Origin: Lasiosphaeria ovina
Taxonomy: Eukaryota > Ascomycota > Sordariomycetes > Sordariales > Lasiosphaeriaceae
Assembly: GCA_033439765.1 (NCBI GenBank)
Contig: JAULSN010000009.1
Span: 1,426,001-1,490,000 of the forward strand
Length of the DNA: 64,000 bases
Reading direction: 5' to 3'
The position numbers were made by a program, and so were the translations under genes. Positions 1 through 11,824 of the stretch are shown piece by piece (the first letter of the stretch is position 1; every line of letters starts with the position of its first letter). The notes below the pieces were generated by a model that had not been told where the DNA came from, ran no database searches, and worked only from the letters and a program-made list of their open reading frames with translations.

Positions 1-2296
1 GATATCGAAGGCCTAGATAAAACACGCGATAGACTACTAATTGTGGCCCTTTCCCGTCTCGCCCAATCGACCCGGCCATCCCCAGAGGAGCTACAATCCG
101 CCTGGCGACAAGTGGCTATAACCTTTTCGACAAACCCCCCGGAAAACGACTGCGGTAGCTTTGCCGCATGGGCTCGTAATGTACTTCCCCAGCAGCTCAT
201 AGAAGACTCGCTAGAGGTCGAGTTTGCCAGCATATGGGAAGACAAAAGGCCAACACTTTCGAAGCTGGAAAAGATGCAGCGGCAGTTGGCATTACCCTCA
301 AAGCATCTACTGTGCCTCTACTTTGGAAGTACACTCCTAGTTTCCTCAGAATCCGTCAGGGTCTTGGAGAAGTGGCTCGATGCCTTGCCGCCCGAGGATT
401 GTAATACGCAAGCAATCTACCCATACCTTCTACAAGCACAAACAACTCGCGTTAGAGCGATGCCACAGCATATACCGCGGATGCCGATATTTGCCACCAT
501 AGTAACAAGGGACAGGTTTATGCCTGCCGACTTCCGGAATGCCACACTCCAACGTAAGTCCTTACTACAGCATCTTTCTTCCATCCGACTTTACTAACTA
601 GAACTGTCCTAGATATTGGGCTACTTGCACACCGTCGACCATCAGCCGGAGCCGAAGAAGATGCAAACCCAGTACCGCCTAGCCCCTCGGGCTCCCAGCA
701 TAATAATAAAGACAAGCCTGCCAACTCTTTGTTCCTCGACGGCCAGCAAAACAAACATGACGAGGATATCCTGAACAACTTGCCGAGACGGAATCTCGGG
801 GAGAGAATGAGGAAAATCTCGCCCACTCTTATTCTAGTGCACAGTCACGCAAGCGACCCCGATCGCCCAATGATGGAGTTGTGCCGAGCGATACTGGAAA
901 CAGCGGTCCCAGCCGGTCTCCAGCCAAGAACCTCGAAGCTCATTTTGTTCTTCGGACCCCTTCGCCGAAGGAGACACGTTCGCCTTCTATCCCTAGCCCT
1001 GAGATTGTAATTTGGCCATCAGATATCCCTCTGGGTGACTCTTCAACAAAGAGGCCAAGGGTAGAAGATGACGGCGCGTCGGTATTGGATATTGATCCAA
1101 GAGCCATTGCGAGTCTTCAGAACCCGAGCGGGTGGCTGAGCGGGGATCTAATTAACCCCTTGTTTGAGTGGATTGTAGCTCACAAGGATGATGTCGCTAC
1201 GATGGATTCCCGGGTTATCGCGCAGTCGGTTGAAAACACCAACGACGAGGCTGGCCGAGGGCGGATGAAGTTTGCGCTGGGTGGCTTCAAGATTTTTATA
1301 TTACCCGTGAACTTGAGCAACACCCACTGGGTAGCGGTCAAGGTCGACTGTGCTAGGCGCAAAATAACCATTGCTGACTCGATGAGGTCGGATCACCACG
1401 ATATCCAATCCAGAACGTGCATTGAAGCCTTCATCAAAACCTACCTACCAGCCGACTGCCAAGCCCCAGAGGGAGAAACTACAATCTGGACATCGTGGAG
1501 CGCCGAGTCCGCCGCTTGCCTTCAGCAAGAGGACGGCTACGATTGCGGCATATATACACTGGTGGCTGCATTCAGATTCATGCTTGGGCTGAAACTGGAC
1601 AGAAAGATGCACGTAGCAACTGTCCGGCGATGGCTGCTTTCTTTGGTGCAAAGAGGCACTCAAAGTCCAATATACGAGGAGGCGGAAATTCTTCAGCAGA
1701 GCGAACAGAACGTTATACGTGTCGCCCCCCCAGTCATGCTAGAAGCACCATCGAGTACCGCCCTGAATCTCAAAACGCCGATTACTATCGCAGATGTTCC
1801 AGCCCATCTGGTAGCGCTTGACCGTTATACGCATGAAGTTACAGCGTACCATACGTGGTGCTTGGAAATGTGCACCATTCGTCGACAAGCGGTAGCCGAG
1901 GCGGCTATTTCAAGTATACGGCAGACTCGAAAGAGCTGTAGGTTGCAGATCGGAACGTTACGCTTGTTAGTCGATGGCCTATCCCAGCTCCAGTCTCAGG
2001 AGGAAACCGCGGAAATGAAGTTCCAAAAAGCTCTGGCGGATGAAACTAGAATGGAGGAGGTAGTTAAGATAGTTGCGAACATAGCCGGACACGAGGATTC
2101 CGTGGGACAAGTGAACGAGATAATGCACCAGAATCTCGCATCTCGCCGTCGGCTATGGGATCGCCGTCGGAAACTATTGGAAGGTGCCAAACCTCGAGTC
2201 CTGGGTAGTCAACTGGTTATCCGACGCAGCGTGAGCATGCTGGTAGCAGTATGCCGCAAGTTTGAAGAACAGATCAAGGAGCTTCAAGGCAACTAG
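1..2296 (+). CDS. Ulp1-type (C48) cysteine protease domain protein, 5' end outside window, apparent frameshift
   Basis: Likely removes SUMO or a SUMO-like modifier, or is a domesticated transposon-associated protease. The frame is open from base 1, so the start lies to the left. A 59-nt intron (554-612: GTAAGT donor, TACTAAC branch point, CCTAG acceptor) joins the first exon to a second that stays in frame to about 780. The protease part then reads in another frame, with no GT-AG intron explaining the shift, so there is one apparent 1-nt indel between about 760 and 800 (mutation or assembly error). The catalytic set is complete: His in NTHWVAV (codon 1325-1327), Asp in IADSM (1376-1378), Gln before Cys in QQEDGYDCGIYT (Cys codon 1544-1546). 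A basic RKRPRSP stretch precedes the domain and a helical, charged tail of about 180 residues follows. Domain assignment is firm; substrate and integrity are not. Confidence 0.72.
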
Positions 2297-5200
2297 ATCC
2301 AGGAGGAGGGGAACGGCAATGTGTAATTAGTGGAATACAATAGATTGAGGATTGAGCAAGAGTGCTCGGGTGGGCTTGGGCTTATGGTTGTGGATTCTTA
2401 TTCTTCCGAGCTAGCCTTCCACCCGTTTGGCAGGACACGACACTTGAGCCGGGCCTTGTGACAAGGGACAAACAACACATACTTCATCATATATGCCAAG
2501 GGCTCAAGCTCGGGGTCAGGGATGTAGGTCGCCTTGCGGCCTAGGCCTGAGTTTAACGATAGAACTGTATTCTGATGCCCTCTTCACTTCCTAGACTCTA
2601 GAAATCATCGACCTGTACACCCATTTAACCCCGCTATGCCTTTTGTGTTGCTTTCAGTCCCGCCAGTCGAAAAACGTCACAAAATGGCATCACTAGCTGA
2701 TAGTGTCTCTTGCGGCACGCTCAGACCCCACAAGCCGAAATTTACAATCGTCAGCAATTAGGTGCTTCTAGAACGATGCAGTCGTGATCTCCAGCGATGA
2801 CAGGTTGAATACAGCGATTTCGACCATGGCCAGTCGGACACCTCTTTCCCGTCAGTTGACGAGCTTCTTCGCCAGCGTCAAGATGCTGCGTCCGGCGGTG
2901 TTGCCGGTGCCAGTAGGTACTTTGAACGCCGCCGCCGTTTTGTTTCTTATAGTCAACGTCTGGTAGGGTTAATGGATTTGGCTGAGGAGCTAGTTACTCT
3001 TCGCCGCCTCTTCCTTCTTCTTCTTCTTAACGTCTAGTCACTTCTTCCAAGAATAAGAGCTCGTACCTGTCTCACTCACAATTACGAGCATTCTCCGATC
3101 CCGCAGTAGCGATAAGAGTTATTAACCTCCTTCCTCGCCTCTAGAGAGATATATAACCCTCCTACCCGGGGCTCGGATATTCTATATTTCTAGTACGGAG
3201 AGTGTGTATGGGGTTGGGGTTGGGGTTGTCTGTTATTTGACGGTTCTCAGAGGAGTGAGTGGTAGTCGAGTTGTTTTGGATCGGGTGTGTGCTTGAGAGC
3301 TTGACGACATAGATTGGGCTGGGCGTGTGGCCCAAGGACGGCGGCCTATGTATGCTTTGCCGGGACGCCAGCGGGCCTATATTTGCAAGACAATTGAGTT
3401 GTCGTGGCACGCGCACAAGGGACGTGAAAAGTCTTTCGCGTCATCAGACGCCGTGTTACATCCCCGTTCTGTGCCCATCTGTTTCCAGGCCAAGTAGCCG
3501 GGCGAACAAGTGAGTCGGCGCCTCTGAGGCATTTACCAACCAGCCAGCAGGCTCTTTGAACAGAGGAACCCGAATAAACCGTGTGGGTGTGGTCATTCAA
3601 CCTTCCTGGAACCTTTGAACTCGGCAATTTGGAAGAAGCCATTCCTTTCGATCAAAACATACAACACTGTATTCTATTCAAATGATCTCTATGTCAAGCT
3701 CCTTTCCTGACAATCTGAGGGTGGGTCATTGGCTAACCCAAACGAAAGCACTGCGTTCTATATATACAAAAGACACGAATAAAGCGGCTGGACTCCCTTC
3801 ACCACCTCCTGCAACAGACACGAATGAGCGACTACTCCAGGGAGCTCGGCTAGCTAGCCTATTGCTCAGTGCCCCGTCTCTCTCTAAGCCTCGTCGTGTG
3901 GCGGACCCTCCGGCCACTGCCGCGGCCCCTTTTTCGTTGCGTTGCGTTGCGTTGCGTTGGACGAGGCGGGCTCTAGAAAGGATCACGGCCGGACGGACGG
4001 CAGACCCACTGTACATACCAGTAAGAACAGCGGTGTACTTCTACTGTATATCCGTTTTCTCTTTGGCCTGGGTGTGAGAAGACGTGGGTGAGAAAGCAGA
4101 AAACGAACGGCGTTGCAACTAGTGGAAGTGGAAGCAAAAGCTGGGAAAGCAGGAAAAAAGGGGCGTTCCAACTAGTTCTAGCGGAAGATTTTAAGCATGG
4201 AACGAGGGGGGGACATGGGAGATGTGAAGTGGCGTGGCGAACTTGGACGATGCGATGCGAGCTCCAGGCCCTAGCTTCAAATCCAATTTAAAACTGCTAA
4301 TCGAAAGCCTGTGGAAAACGATGGAAGATACATCATACAGCTGTGTCTGTGTGGTGTGGCGCTTGGGTGAACCCCTTGTATTTTCAGCGCCAACGTGTTT
4401 TGGCATGGTCAGTTACGAACCCGGCTGGCTGACGCCAGCCCGAGTGCGACCGTCTCTGGCAGAAGAAGAAGAAGAAGAAGAAGTCAATTTTCCGTCCAAA
4501 ATCTTACCAGTTCCTGGTAATGGGACGTCATCACGATGCAACCAGCAAGGAAGCTGTGGTGAAAAACACTTATCCTGTTCTGGCCCAAGGCCCTTTGTCC
4601 TCCATTACCATGTCGGGCTCGGGCTTCCGCTCGGCATGTGAGGTGAGGGAGAAATCTTCTGTGCCCCTTTACCCAATGAATTTTTTTAGAGGACGACGAG
4701 GGGACGGGGGGCCCTTCCGCAGGCTGCGGGCTGGGTCGATCAATCATTGCGCACATCCCACCCTCTCTTTCTTTCATCTGCACCCCACGTCAAGTCCTCT
4801 CAGAGCCTTAGCGCTTTCCATGTGTTCCAACGCCTCCTTTCCGACCGACCCCGTGCCAGCCCGCCGGATGCCGGTAGGAGAGACACCCGCTCTTCGGGAG
4901 GCATTTCGTAATTGAGCACTCGAGGTAGTGCCCTTTTTCGTTGGTTCTACCACAGGGGCAGGTGGTATGGTCGAAGACGGCCCCGGGTTCCTCTCCAAGC
5001 TCATTCTAGATCCGAAACTTGGTCCTCAGCACCCGGCACATGGACCACCACCCCAACATATCCAAACGCAGGATGCGCTGGCCGCTCGATGTATGCTTCG
5101 GGGGGGTGGGTGCTCGAAGCGCGCGTGGTGTATGTGGAAGTCCTAGTGCCCGGACAGCTCCCCGAGGGAGGACGCGGGCAAGGTGCCTACGCCCTGAGGC

Positions 5201-5610
5201 AGCAATTACGGGTGTACGGATTACCGGGTGTACGGATTACTCTATTTTTCGTATGTCGCTATCGGGACTTCTGCTTTCTGATTGCTCCAAATCTCGTCAC
5301 TTTCAGCGCCTGGATCCCGGATCGCTGGGCACCTCGCCTTCCGTATCGTGGACCATCTTATTTATGAACCCTTGGCTCCATTCCAGTCTATTACGATTCT
5401 AGATACGCCTGTTTGGCTCATGTCAAGACGGGTGTAGTGCTGCTTGGATGCGGATGCGGGTGTGCTCAAATCGTCAGGCGACGCGCCGTGCTAGTTTGTT
5501 CTGGGGTAAGCAACCGTCTTCATCCGCACTTGTTTCTGTCTGGATCCTGGCCTCGTTCGCACCTCATCCGTCGCCCGCTCACTACAGTCACGCCGACGCC
5601 GACGCCCACA
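2297..5610. other. Intergenic, one small coding scrap and simple repeats
   Basis: No complete gene is recognisable in these 3.3 kb. Many short open frames exist on both strands, but none has a recognisable domain or splice pattern. Visible: a G-rich GGGGTT run near 3208-3228, five copies of a GTTGC pentamer at 3936-3960, and an AGA trinucleotide run at 4461-4482. The stretch just upstream of 5611 may be the promoter and leader of the arginyl-tRNA synthetase copy. Confidence 0.5.
2808..3037 (+). pseudogene. Unrecognised coding remnant
   Basis: One frame is open for about 75 codons, with a protein-like charged, helical composition (motifs such as FPSVDELLRQRQ and ASRYFERRRRF), and ends at a TAG. 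Reading upstream in the same frame meets a TGA at once (in QR-stop-QVEYSDFD), so this is the tail of something longer and broken. I do not recognise the family. Confidence 0.3.
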
Positions 5611-7516
5611 ATGGCACTGAGGGCCAAATTCCCGGCTTGCTATCCAGATAGTAATCCCCTCGACGAATACCGTGCCCATATCGCCCAGCTCCTCTCTCAA
5701 ATATCGGGCATCGACCAGCACGTTATCTACCCCGTGCTTCATCGAGCGAACGTCCTGGAGAATGGAGATCTTGTCCTCCCCGTACCAGCTCTTCGAGTCA
5801 AACCAAAGGAGGAAGCATTACTTGCTGAGCAGTGGGCTAGCGAAGTGGGGCAACTCCCCCCTGTTGCGCATAGAGAGGTCAAAAAGACCCCAAGGATCCG
5901 TCCCAGGGAAAGAAACGCATGGTGGTAGAGTTCTCGTCGCCCAAAATTGCCAATCCGTTCCACGCCAGCCACCTTCGGAGCACCATAGTCGGTGGATTCT
6001 TGAGCAATCTCTATGAAGCCATGGGATGGGATGTTGTCCGACTGAACTACCTTGGGGATTGAGGCGAGCAGTATGGCCTGCTTGCTTTGGGATACGAGCG
6101 ATACGGCGATCAAAATGCACTCGCGGTCGACCCCATTGGTCACCTATTCAGCCTGTACGTCAAGATCAACGCCGAGCTGGTGGCTGAGGCCGAAGAGATC
6201 AAGCGACTGGGGAGTGCTGGCCAAGATGTCTCAAAGCTCCGACAGGAAGGCCTCGATGAGCAAGGGCGTCGCTATTTCAGAGTCATATGTGACCAGGACA
6301 ACGAGGCAATCGGCCTGTGGGAGAGGTTTAGGGCACTGACCGTTGAGCGGTACGAAACGTTGTATGAGCGGCTCAACATCAGATTTGACGAGTACCTCGG
6401 CGAGAGCAAGGTGAAGCCCGAGAGCATGAAAGTGGCCGAGGACGAAATGGCCGCATCCGGCCTGACCGAGGTATCTGACGACGCCGTCATGCTCGACTTC
6501 AAGAAGCACCTTCTGGGCAAAGAGGGCAAGAGATTGCTTGAAAATGGCCCTGATTCGCAAGCGAGGCGGCACGAGCCTGTACCTCACCCGCGATATCGGC
6601 CATTTGTTTGAGCGACACGAGAACTATGAATTCGACTAGATGATTTACGTGGTGGCCTCGGACCAAGACCTTCATATGCGCCGGCTCTTCAAGATCATCG
6701 ACCTGACCGGCCATAAAGAGCTTCGTGCCAAGGTTTCTTATATCAGCTTCGGACTCGTCTTGGGTATGAGCACCCGACGCGGTACTGTCAAGTTCTTGGA
6801 CGACATCCTCTGCGAGGTTGGCGGGAAGATGCATTCCATTATGCAGAGGAATGAAGTCAAGTATTCTATGGTTGAAGACCCGGAGAAGACAGCTGATGTA
6901 CTCGGTATAAGCAGGTCATGGTGCAGGACATGAGTGGCAAACGGTAATATCCTCCCTCCCCTGGTGGCCGTGGCAATAAGGCGATCGTGGGCGATAGTGT
7001 TAACTCTGCGGCAGAGCCAGCAGTTACCGTTTCGATATGGACACCACGGCCTCGTTTGAGGGTGATACTGGTCCCTACCTTTAATACACCCACGCTCGCC
7101 TCTGCCCCATTTTCGGAAAAGCCGAAGAGCTGGTCCCAATGTCAGAGATTGCGTCGGCTGATCTGAGCCTACTCAAAGAGACTCGTGCCGTCAATATCAG
7201 TCGCCTTCTTTTGCAGTTCCCCGACGACGTCATGATGCACACCCTGAGGCGAACCCTGCACAGTCCTGTCCTACCTCTTCCGGCTGACACATGCACTGAG
7301 AAGTAGTTACGATGTCCTTAGAGTCATCAGCAGCGAGATGAAGTTGATGAAGGCGAGATTAGCCTTGTATCACGCCACTCGTATCGTTCTACGGACCGAG
7401 ATGAAAATCATCGGTCTCTCCCCCGTAGAGAGGTACGTACATACACACACACTCTTAGCCGCTGCAGGCTAGCATAACCCATGTGGCTGAGCTGACCACG
7501 TCTGAGTAGAATGTGA
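5611..7516 (+). pseudogene. Arginyl-tRNA synthetase (cytosolic type) pseudogene, introns retained
   Basis: The functional enzyme charges tRNA-Arg in the cytosol. Almost the whole protein can be followed in pieces: N-terminal add-on domain (DEYRAHIAQLLSQISGI, GDLVLPVPALR), Rossmann fold with MVVEFSSP, the HIGH region, LNYLGD, YLTRDIG, the KMSKS-equivalent MSTRRGTVKFLDD (6766 on), GDTGPYL and the C-terminal VERM-stop. Two introns remain with canonical ends: 6944-7014 after GKR, and 7433-7509 splitting the last Arg-Met codons, so this is a DNA-level copy and not a retrocopy. Damage: loss of a few dozen codons with a frame change near 5880; TGA for Trp in GDWG (6060-6062); TAG (6637-6639); TAA after GPYL; frameshifts near 6530, 6910 and 7290. 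The HIGH box reads HASH (5961-5972) where the eukaryotic family has HAGH. It cannot encode an enzyme; an intact copy is expected elsewhere. Confidence 0.9.
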
Positions 7517-8807
7517 TGCAATACGTTGCAAAAGAACTACGATTGGCTGTGACATCGAGGCACAAATATACACCCGAGAGGACGATGGATGAATATATCA
7601 CACAGCGAAAAGATCAAGTGCTGGCAAATAGGTAGTAGGTAGATCCATCGAAACCAATCAATACATGAGATGCCACGACTTGGTCGCTGAGGTTGACGCT
7701 TTAGACAAGAAGCCATCCAATGTGCAGTCATCCGCACAAGTCCGTCTCCCCCTACCCTTTATTGTTCACGCTCCGGCGGTTGGTTTGGTGCAGGCCTGTC
7801 AAACTCTCCTACATGCTACGGCTAACGTCATCCTGGAAACGCTCATACGATGTGTCTGCGTCGGGCACATGGCGGTGACGCTTCGGGTAGACGTCGTCCT
7901 GGAAACGCTCATACGACGTGTCTACGTCGGGCACATGGCCGTGGCGCAGGGATCTCGCCGTCAGATCTACGTACAACAGGGTCGGTCAGCCTCAGATGTA
8001 TCCGGTATGCGAGAGGGAGGGAAAGGCCTACTTATCTTACCATCCTCTGTAGTAGGAGTGCCTACGGCCAAGTGGGCGACAAGATGGGCGACTATGATCA
8101 GGGTCTTGAAGTACATGTCAGGCTTTGTTAGAAGCTGGATTGTGTTGCTGCTTGAGACCTGTTCAGTTGAACTACGCATATATATCTAGTTAAGAGAGCT
8201 AGCGCTGGCTAATCATATATAGTTTTTTTTCTTTTTCTTTCTATCCCGTCCGCCCTCTCGCTCCAGCCCTTCTTAGCTCGTCCATTTCATCCACGGTCAC
8301 CCCCTCTCCGTCAGAAGTCTCCCTGCATCGATAATACTCCCTCTTCTAGCCATATTGTGCACGGCCAAGAGACTGCGGCATTCCGATTGTCGCATCTCTG
8401 ACTTGGGGTGTCGAGAATTTCCGTTTATCCGAAGACCCAGGTTCAAATATAGAGACATCTAATTCCATCAGGCTCGAGAAGTCGCAACTTGGAACCTGAA
8501 GTGATGTTGCAAAACCTACCCATTCTTCGTGTCTACACCTTTGTCCCGTATCATTTTCTAGCCAAAAGGGCTCGCTCACAAAAAGGTCGCATCCCGTATA
8601 ACCATATAGGCCGGGCACGCTTTCTCCTGTCCACTACTCTTTCTTCTACCTCTCCCTCCCTCTTTAACCCTCTTCTCTCTCTCTCTATCTCTCTCTCTCA
8701 ACGACGAACACGAGACACCACGACTAGATGAGAATTGTTTTTAATTCCGCCACTGGGGATTTTCGCATCATACACTACTTTACCTGCCTATTCCCCACAC
8801 ACACCGG
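7517..8807. other. Intergenic with a 66-bp tandem repeat
   Basis: No recognisable gene. It holds two copies of a 66-bp unit (listed separately) and a strongly pyrimidine-rich stretch at about 8220-8340 and 8625-8700 that looks like fungal promoter or leader DNA, though I see no gene to attach it to. Confidence 0.4.
7825..7947. repeat. Imperfect 66-bp tandem duplication (2 copies)
   Basis: The segment starting at 7825 recurs at 7891 with a few substitutions. Both copies share CTGGAAACGCTCATACGA and TCGGGCACATGGC. A period of 66 keeps the reading frame (22 codons), and a plus-strand frame is open through both, but I recognise no protein. Confidence 0.65.
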
Positions 8808-9661
8808 AGTAGATGGGGGATTTTCTTGGAATTCCTTCGTTGGTTTGACAACCAGATGCACGGAAGAAAGGTCCTCTCACTTGTGGATGGCTTTTCTGCT
8901 TATGTTTCTGCAGTAAAGCAACTAGAGGAAGAGCATACCGCCCACCCCCTCAATAGAGTAGTCGGATTCCTTCCTGCGAACACCACCTCAATCTATCAGC
9001 CAATGGACCAAGGCATCATTAACAACCTCAAAGTGCACTACCGCAAGACCGGGCTGCAACACATGGTCTCAATAACGCTCGCTGGCAAGGATGTATTGGA
9101 AAACACCACCCTGTTTGAACGCAATTCACTGGGTATCGAAGCGTGGAAGAATAAGGCTGCAGAAGAGACAATTTCTAACTGTTGGCGGCATTTACAACTT
9201 CTTTGGCCTATATACGGCCCTGAAAAGTGACTAAAGGATTGGGACGAGGCGAAGCATATCCAAAGGCTCGCTGAAGACTTAGTAAACGCAGGCAAATGCA
9301 GAGAAGTGATGGATATTCAGAACTCCATTGAGCCCCCTGAGGAAGCTCTGTAGCTCTGAGGACCTGCTTAGCCACGTTTCTGAAGTACGCCTCGCTGATG
9401 ACGATGATGACGATGAAGAACGTGTAATAGAGCTAATTACTATGGCTAATGCGCTTTAATTTATTACACAGTTTATTAACTTTGAAGAGTAACAGGAAAA
9501 TCTGGATTTGGCTTTTTTTGGTAAAGCTGAGGCAGCGTTAGCGGGTATTGACTGTTGTTGAACAACTGCGAAAAAAGGATCAGGAGGGCAACAGAGTCTA
9601 GATTCTCATTTTCAGAACAGTTCCGCTGCTAATTTACACGTTTCTGGCACTCTTCCCGGCC
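8808..9661 (+). pseudogene. Pogo-type DDE_1 transposase remnant
   Basis: The functional protein cuts and rejoins the ends of a Tc1/mariner-pogo DNA transposon. The C-terminal part of the DDE_1 catalytic domain is visible: FLEFLRWFDNQM, LVDGFSAY (second catalytic Asp context) and LPANTTSIYQPMDQGIINNL, the hallmark third-acidic-residue region, followed by NLKVHYR. The N-terminal DNA-binding half is missing. Nonsense and frame changes: TGA at 9228-9230 with coding continuing (LKDWDEAKHIQRLAEDL), then a frame change near 9350 into an acidic tail (ADDDDDDEERVIELI) and further stops. Family firm, function lost. Confidence 0.85.
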
Positions 9662-9798
9662 CATTGCACTGTTTTCGGTAATGTGGGCCGCTCAGGGACC
9701 TGATTTGCCCTCCGCCCCCCCTTCAGGTTAACGATAATCTGACCATAACGATAGAATCCAGCCAAAAGCCCGTATCGTCATGTGCAGGTTTGACTGTA
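8808..9798 (+). mobile_element. Truncated pogo-family DNA transposon with right terminal end
   Basis: About 140 bp beyond the transposase relic the sequence ends in CAGGTTTGACTGTA (9785-9798). Read inward this is TACAGTCAAACCTG, the CAGTCAAACCTG type of end found on pogo/Tigger elements, abutting a TA dinucleotide as expected for their TA target sites. I find no matching left end upstream, so the 5' part is deleted. Confidence 0.6.
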
Positions 9799-10201
9799 CT
9801 CCGTGAACAGTGAAAGTAGAGGATTTGTCGCACACGTGGATCTCAGAGTCACACACGTGGAGGATCCACGCACTAGATTCGCCTCTTCTCCCCTCGCACA
9901 CTCCACCAAGAATTCACTCGTCAGGGATTTTTTTTTGCCCCTCTCCCTCTCCCTCTTTTCACTCGCAACACACCAAGGATTTTTTTCTTTCCCCTCGTCC
10001 ACTCTCTCTCTCTTCACCACACAACAAGACTCGCAACAGCAGTTGCTTCGGCACCAATCTCTCAGACTTTGGTCTTCCTACGTACATTAAGATTTGAAAG
10101 GCTTCAGTTTTTACGGCTCGCCCTGAAGACTTTTCGCTGAGGGAGGTAAAAGCTATCGGAATCCCTATTTTGGAATCCTAGAGGCCTAACCCTTCTCTAA
10201 A
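9799..10201 (+). promoter_or_regulatory. Promoter and leader region of the HNH gene
   Basis: A pyrimidine-rich core-promoter-like stretch (about 9935-10020, with CTCTCTCTCTTC runs) precedes the HNH start. The last 95 bases before the ATG (about 10107-10200), containing TTTTCGCTGAGGGAGGTA and TTTTGGAATCCTAGAGGC, are repeated with changes at 13210-13310 and, inverted, at 14165-14260. The leader has therefore been copied along with the gene family. Confidence 0.45.
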
Positions 10202-11824
10202 ATGCATCAGCCCCCCCAGAGGCAGTCATCTATGGATTGCCTAAACACCACTATGGATTGCCCAAATACCGCCATAAACCGGTCAAACATCAAACAGAAT
10301 GCCCTCTCTGTGCAATCGGCATTCGAAATGGAGCAGCAGCACAGCAAGCTCCTAGACCAGATAAAGGCCGCCCGCAAGAAGCTCAGCCCGTCGTCGTCAT
10401 TAGATCCCACCCTTCCTGCGAATACGTTATTTGAAATAGAGCAGGAGCTCAGCAAGCTCGTGGACCAGATCAAGACCGACCGCCAGAAGCTCAGGCCGTC
10501 ATTGTCGTTTGAATCCACCCTCTCTACGGAATCGTCATTTAAAATGGAGGCGCAGCTCAGCAAGCTCGTGGACCAGACCAAGGCCGCCCGCAAGAAGCTC
10601 AGGCCATCGTCGTCGTTTGATTCCGCCTTCTGGTCCAGTAAAGCCGATATCCTCACCATGGACGCGGAGCGGATAAAACTATACAGCTGCCTTCAATTCA
10701 ACGAGTACCAAGAAGAAGGTGGACAACTATCGAGGGAACAGTGGGAGGATGTCGACCAGAAGGCGAGAGAATGCCTTTTAGAGTCGATCGCATTAGCACA
10801 ACAGGCCAAAGTTGCGAGGGACCAGGCGGACAAGATGAAGAAGGGGTCTCGTATCCAAGGAATTTGCAGCGCATTCGTCAAGCTATTCAACTCATCGAAA
10901 CTAGGATTCGCGCTAGAGAATGCTGCCTCCAAAGGCCGGCGAGACACCCACGATCAATCAATGATGAGAAACTCGATGAAGCAGGTGTATTGCCCTGGCA
11001 ATCGTCTTGCCATCTGGGAGCCGGTGCTTGGTGCATGGATCGATCCATCCAACGTCATTGCTGCACATCTCTTCCCATGGCAGTCGGCAGATTTCATGGA
11101 GCCTATCTTTGGCACGGGCGCGCGCGACGAACTCTTCTCGTCGGCTAACGGAATCTTCCTTCATCGCCTAATCGAGAAGGCTTTCGATAGGGGCTTTTTA
11201 GTCCTCGTCCCAGATACCAAGGTAGAAGCACAAAACACTTTGGCCCCATGGGAAGATCAAGAAGAACGACACGAGGCTTTGAGAGACTGGGAGATGACAC
11301 ACCCAAGAGAATACCGTATCGCGGTTCTAGACGCCACGCCGCATTGCATGAAGGAGTCGATCTTTGACAAGGAGATACACGGCCTCGAGTCGGAGACGTT
11401 GGCAGGGCTACACGGACGCCGTCTTACATTCCTCAACAATGCGCGGCCCAGGGCTCGATATGTCTGGTGGGCGTTTCTCAGCGCCGTTACCCAGCTGACC
11501 TGGAAGGGGTCGCTTGCAAACCCCGAATCGTTGATCCAGAAGGAGGTCCTCAAGGGGACAAGATATTGGGGGACTCATGGGAAATACGTAAAGAAGAACA
11601 TGCTCCTTGGCTTTGTCCAGGAGCTCGGACACGATGTCAGCAGTATCGCCGAGTCCATTATGGATCACGCCATTGAGGAGGAGGAGGGGCCTGCTAATCC
11701 GGAACCGGACCCGTCAGGTCTCGCCATCGTAGCGGACCAAGTCGTCCGCCGGACACAAGAAAATGATGGCTTTGACTATGAGGCTGAGCTGGAGGAGGAT
11801 GAGGGTGAAAGCGAGGATGACTAA
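10202..11824 (+). CDS. HNH endonuclease domain protein (HNH_2 type), 540 aa
   Basis: Single uninterrupted frame from ATG 10202 to TAA. Residues about 40-150 hold three imperfect repeats of some 37 residues, each with a KLxDQxKxxRxKLxPS core, predicted helical and possibly coiled-coil. The central part holds the fungal HNH_2 nuclease signature: ASNVIAAHLFPW-like (here PSNVIAAHLFPW, His at about 289), then NGIFLHRLIEKAFDRG (Asn about 316) followed by FLVLVPD. The C-terminus is acidic. Such proteins are common, multicopy and uncharacterised in fungi; nuclease activity is inferred from the fold. Degraded paralogue pieces lie 1.5-3 kb downstream. I see no introns, RIP-type stops or frameshifts, so this copy appears functional. 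Start chosen because it follows the conserved leader directly. Confidence 0.85.
   Translation: MHQPPQRQSSMDCLNTTMDCPNTAINRSNIKQNALSVQSAFEMEQQHSKLLDQIKAARKKLSPSSSLDPTLPANTLFEIEQELSKLVDQIKTDRQKLRPSLSFESTLSTESSFKMEAQLSKLVDQTKAARKKLRPSSSFDSAFWSSKADILTMDAERIKLYSCLQFNEYQEEGGQLSREQWEDVDQKARECLLESIALAQQAKVARDQADKMKKGSRIQGICSAFVKLFNSSKLGFALENAASKGRRDTHDQSMMRNSMKQVYCPGNRLAIWEPVLGAWIDPSNVIAAHLFPWQSADFMEPIFGTGARDELFSSANGIFLHRLIEKAFDRGFLVLVPDTKVEAQNTLAPWEDQEERHEALRDWEMTHPREYRIAVLDATPHCMKESIFDKEIHGLESETLAGLHGRRLTFLNNARPRARYVWWAFLSAVTQLTWKGSLANPESLIQKEVLKGTRYWGTHGKYVKKNMLLGFVQELGHDVSSIAESIMDHAIEEEEGPANPEPDPSGLAIVADQVVRRTQENDGFDYEAELEEDEGESEDD

Noticed and set aside
3200..3230. GGGGTT repeats as a telomere tract
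   Set aside because: Only about three units and not the TTAGGG unit of filamentous fungi; treated as simple sequence.
4912..5402. Overlapping frames up to 151 codons
   Set aside because: Several frames are open together in GC-rich DNA; no domain, start context or splice signals support any of them.
7825..7947. Possible CRISPR-like direct repeat
   Set aside because: Only two units, 66-bp tandem period, eukaryotic context; an ordinary duplication.
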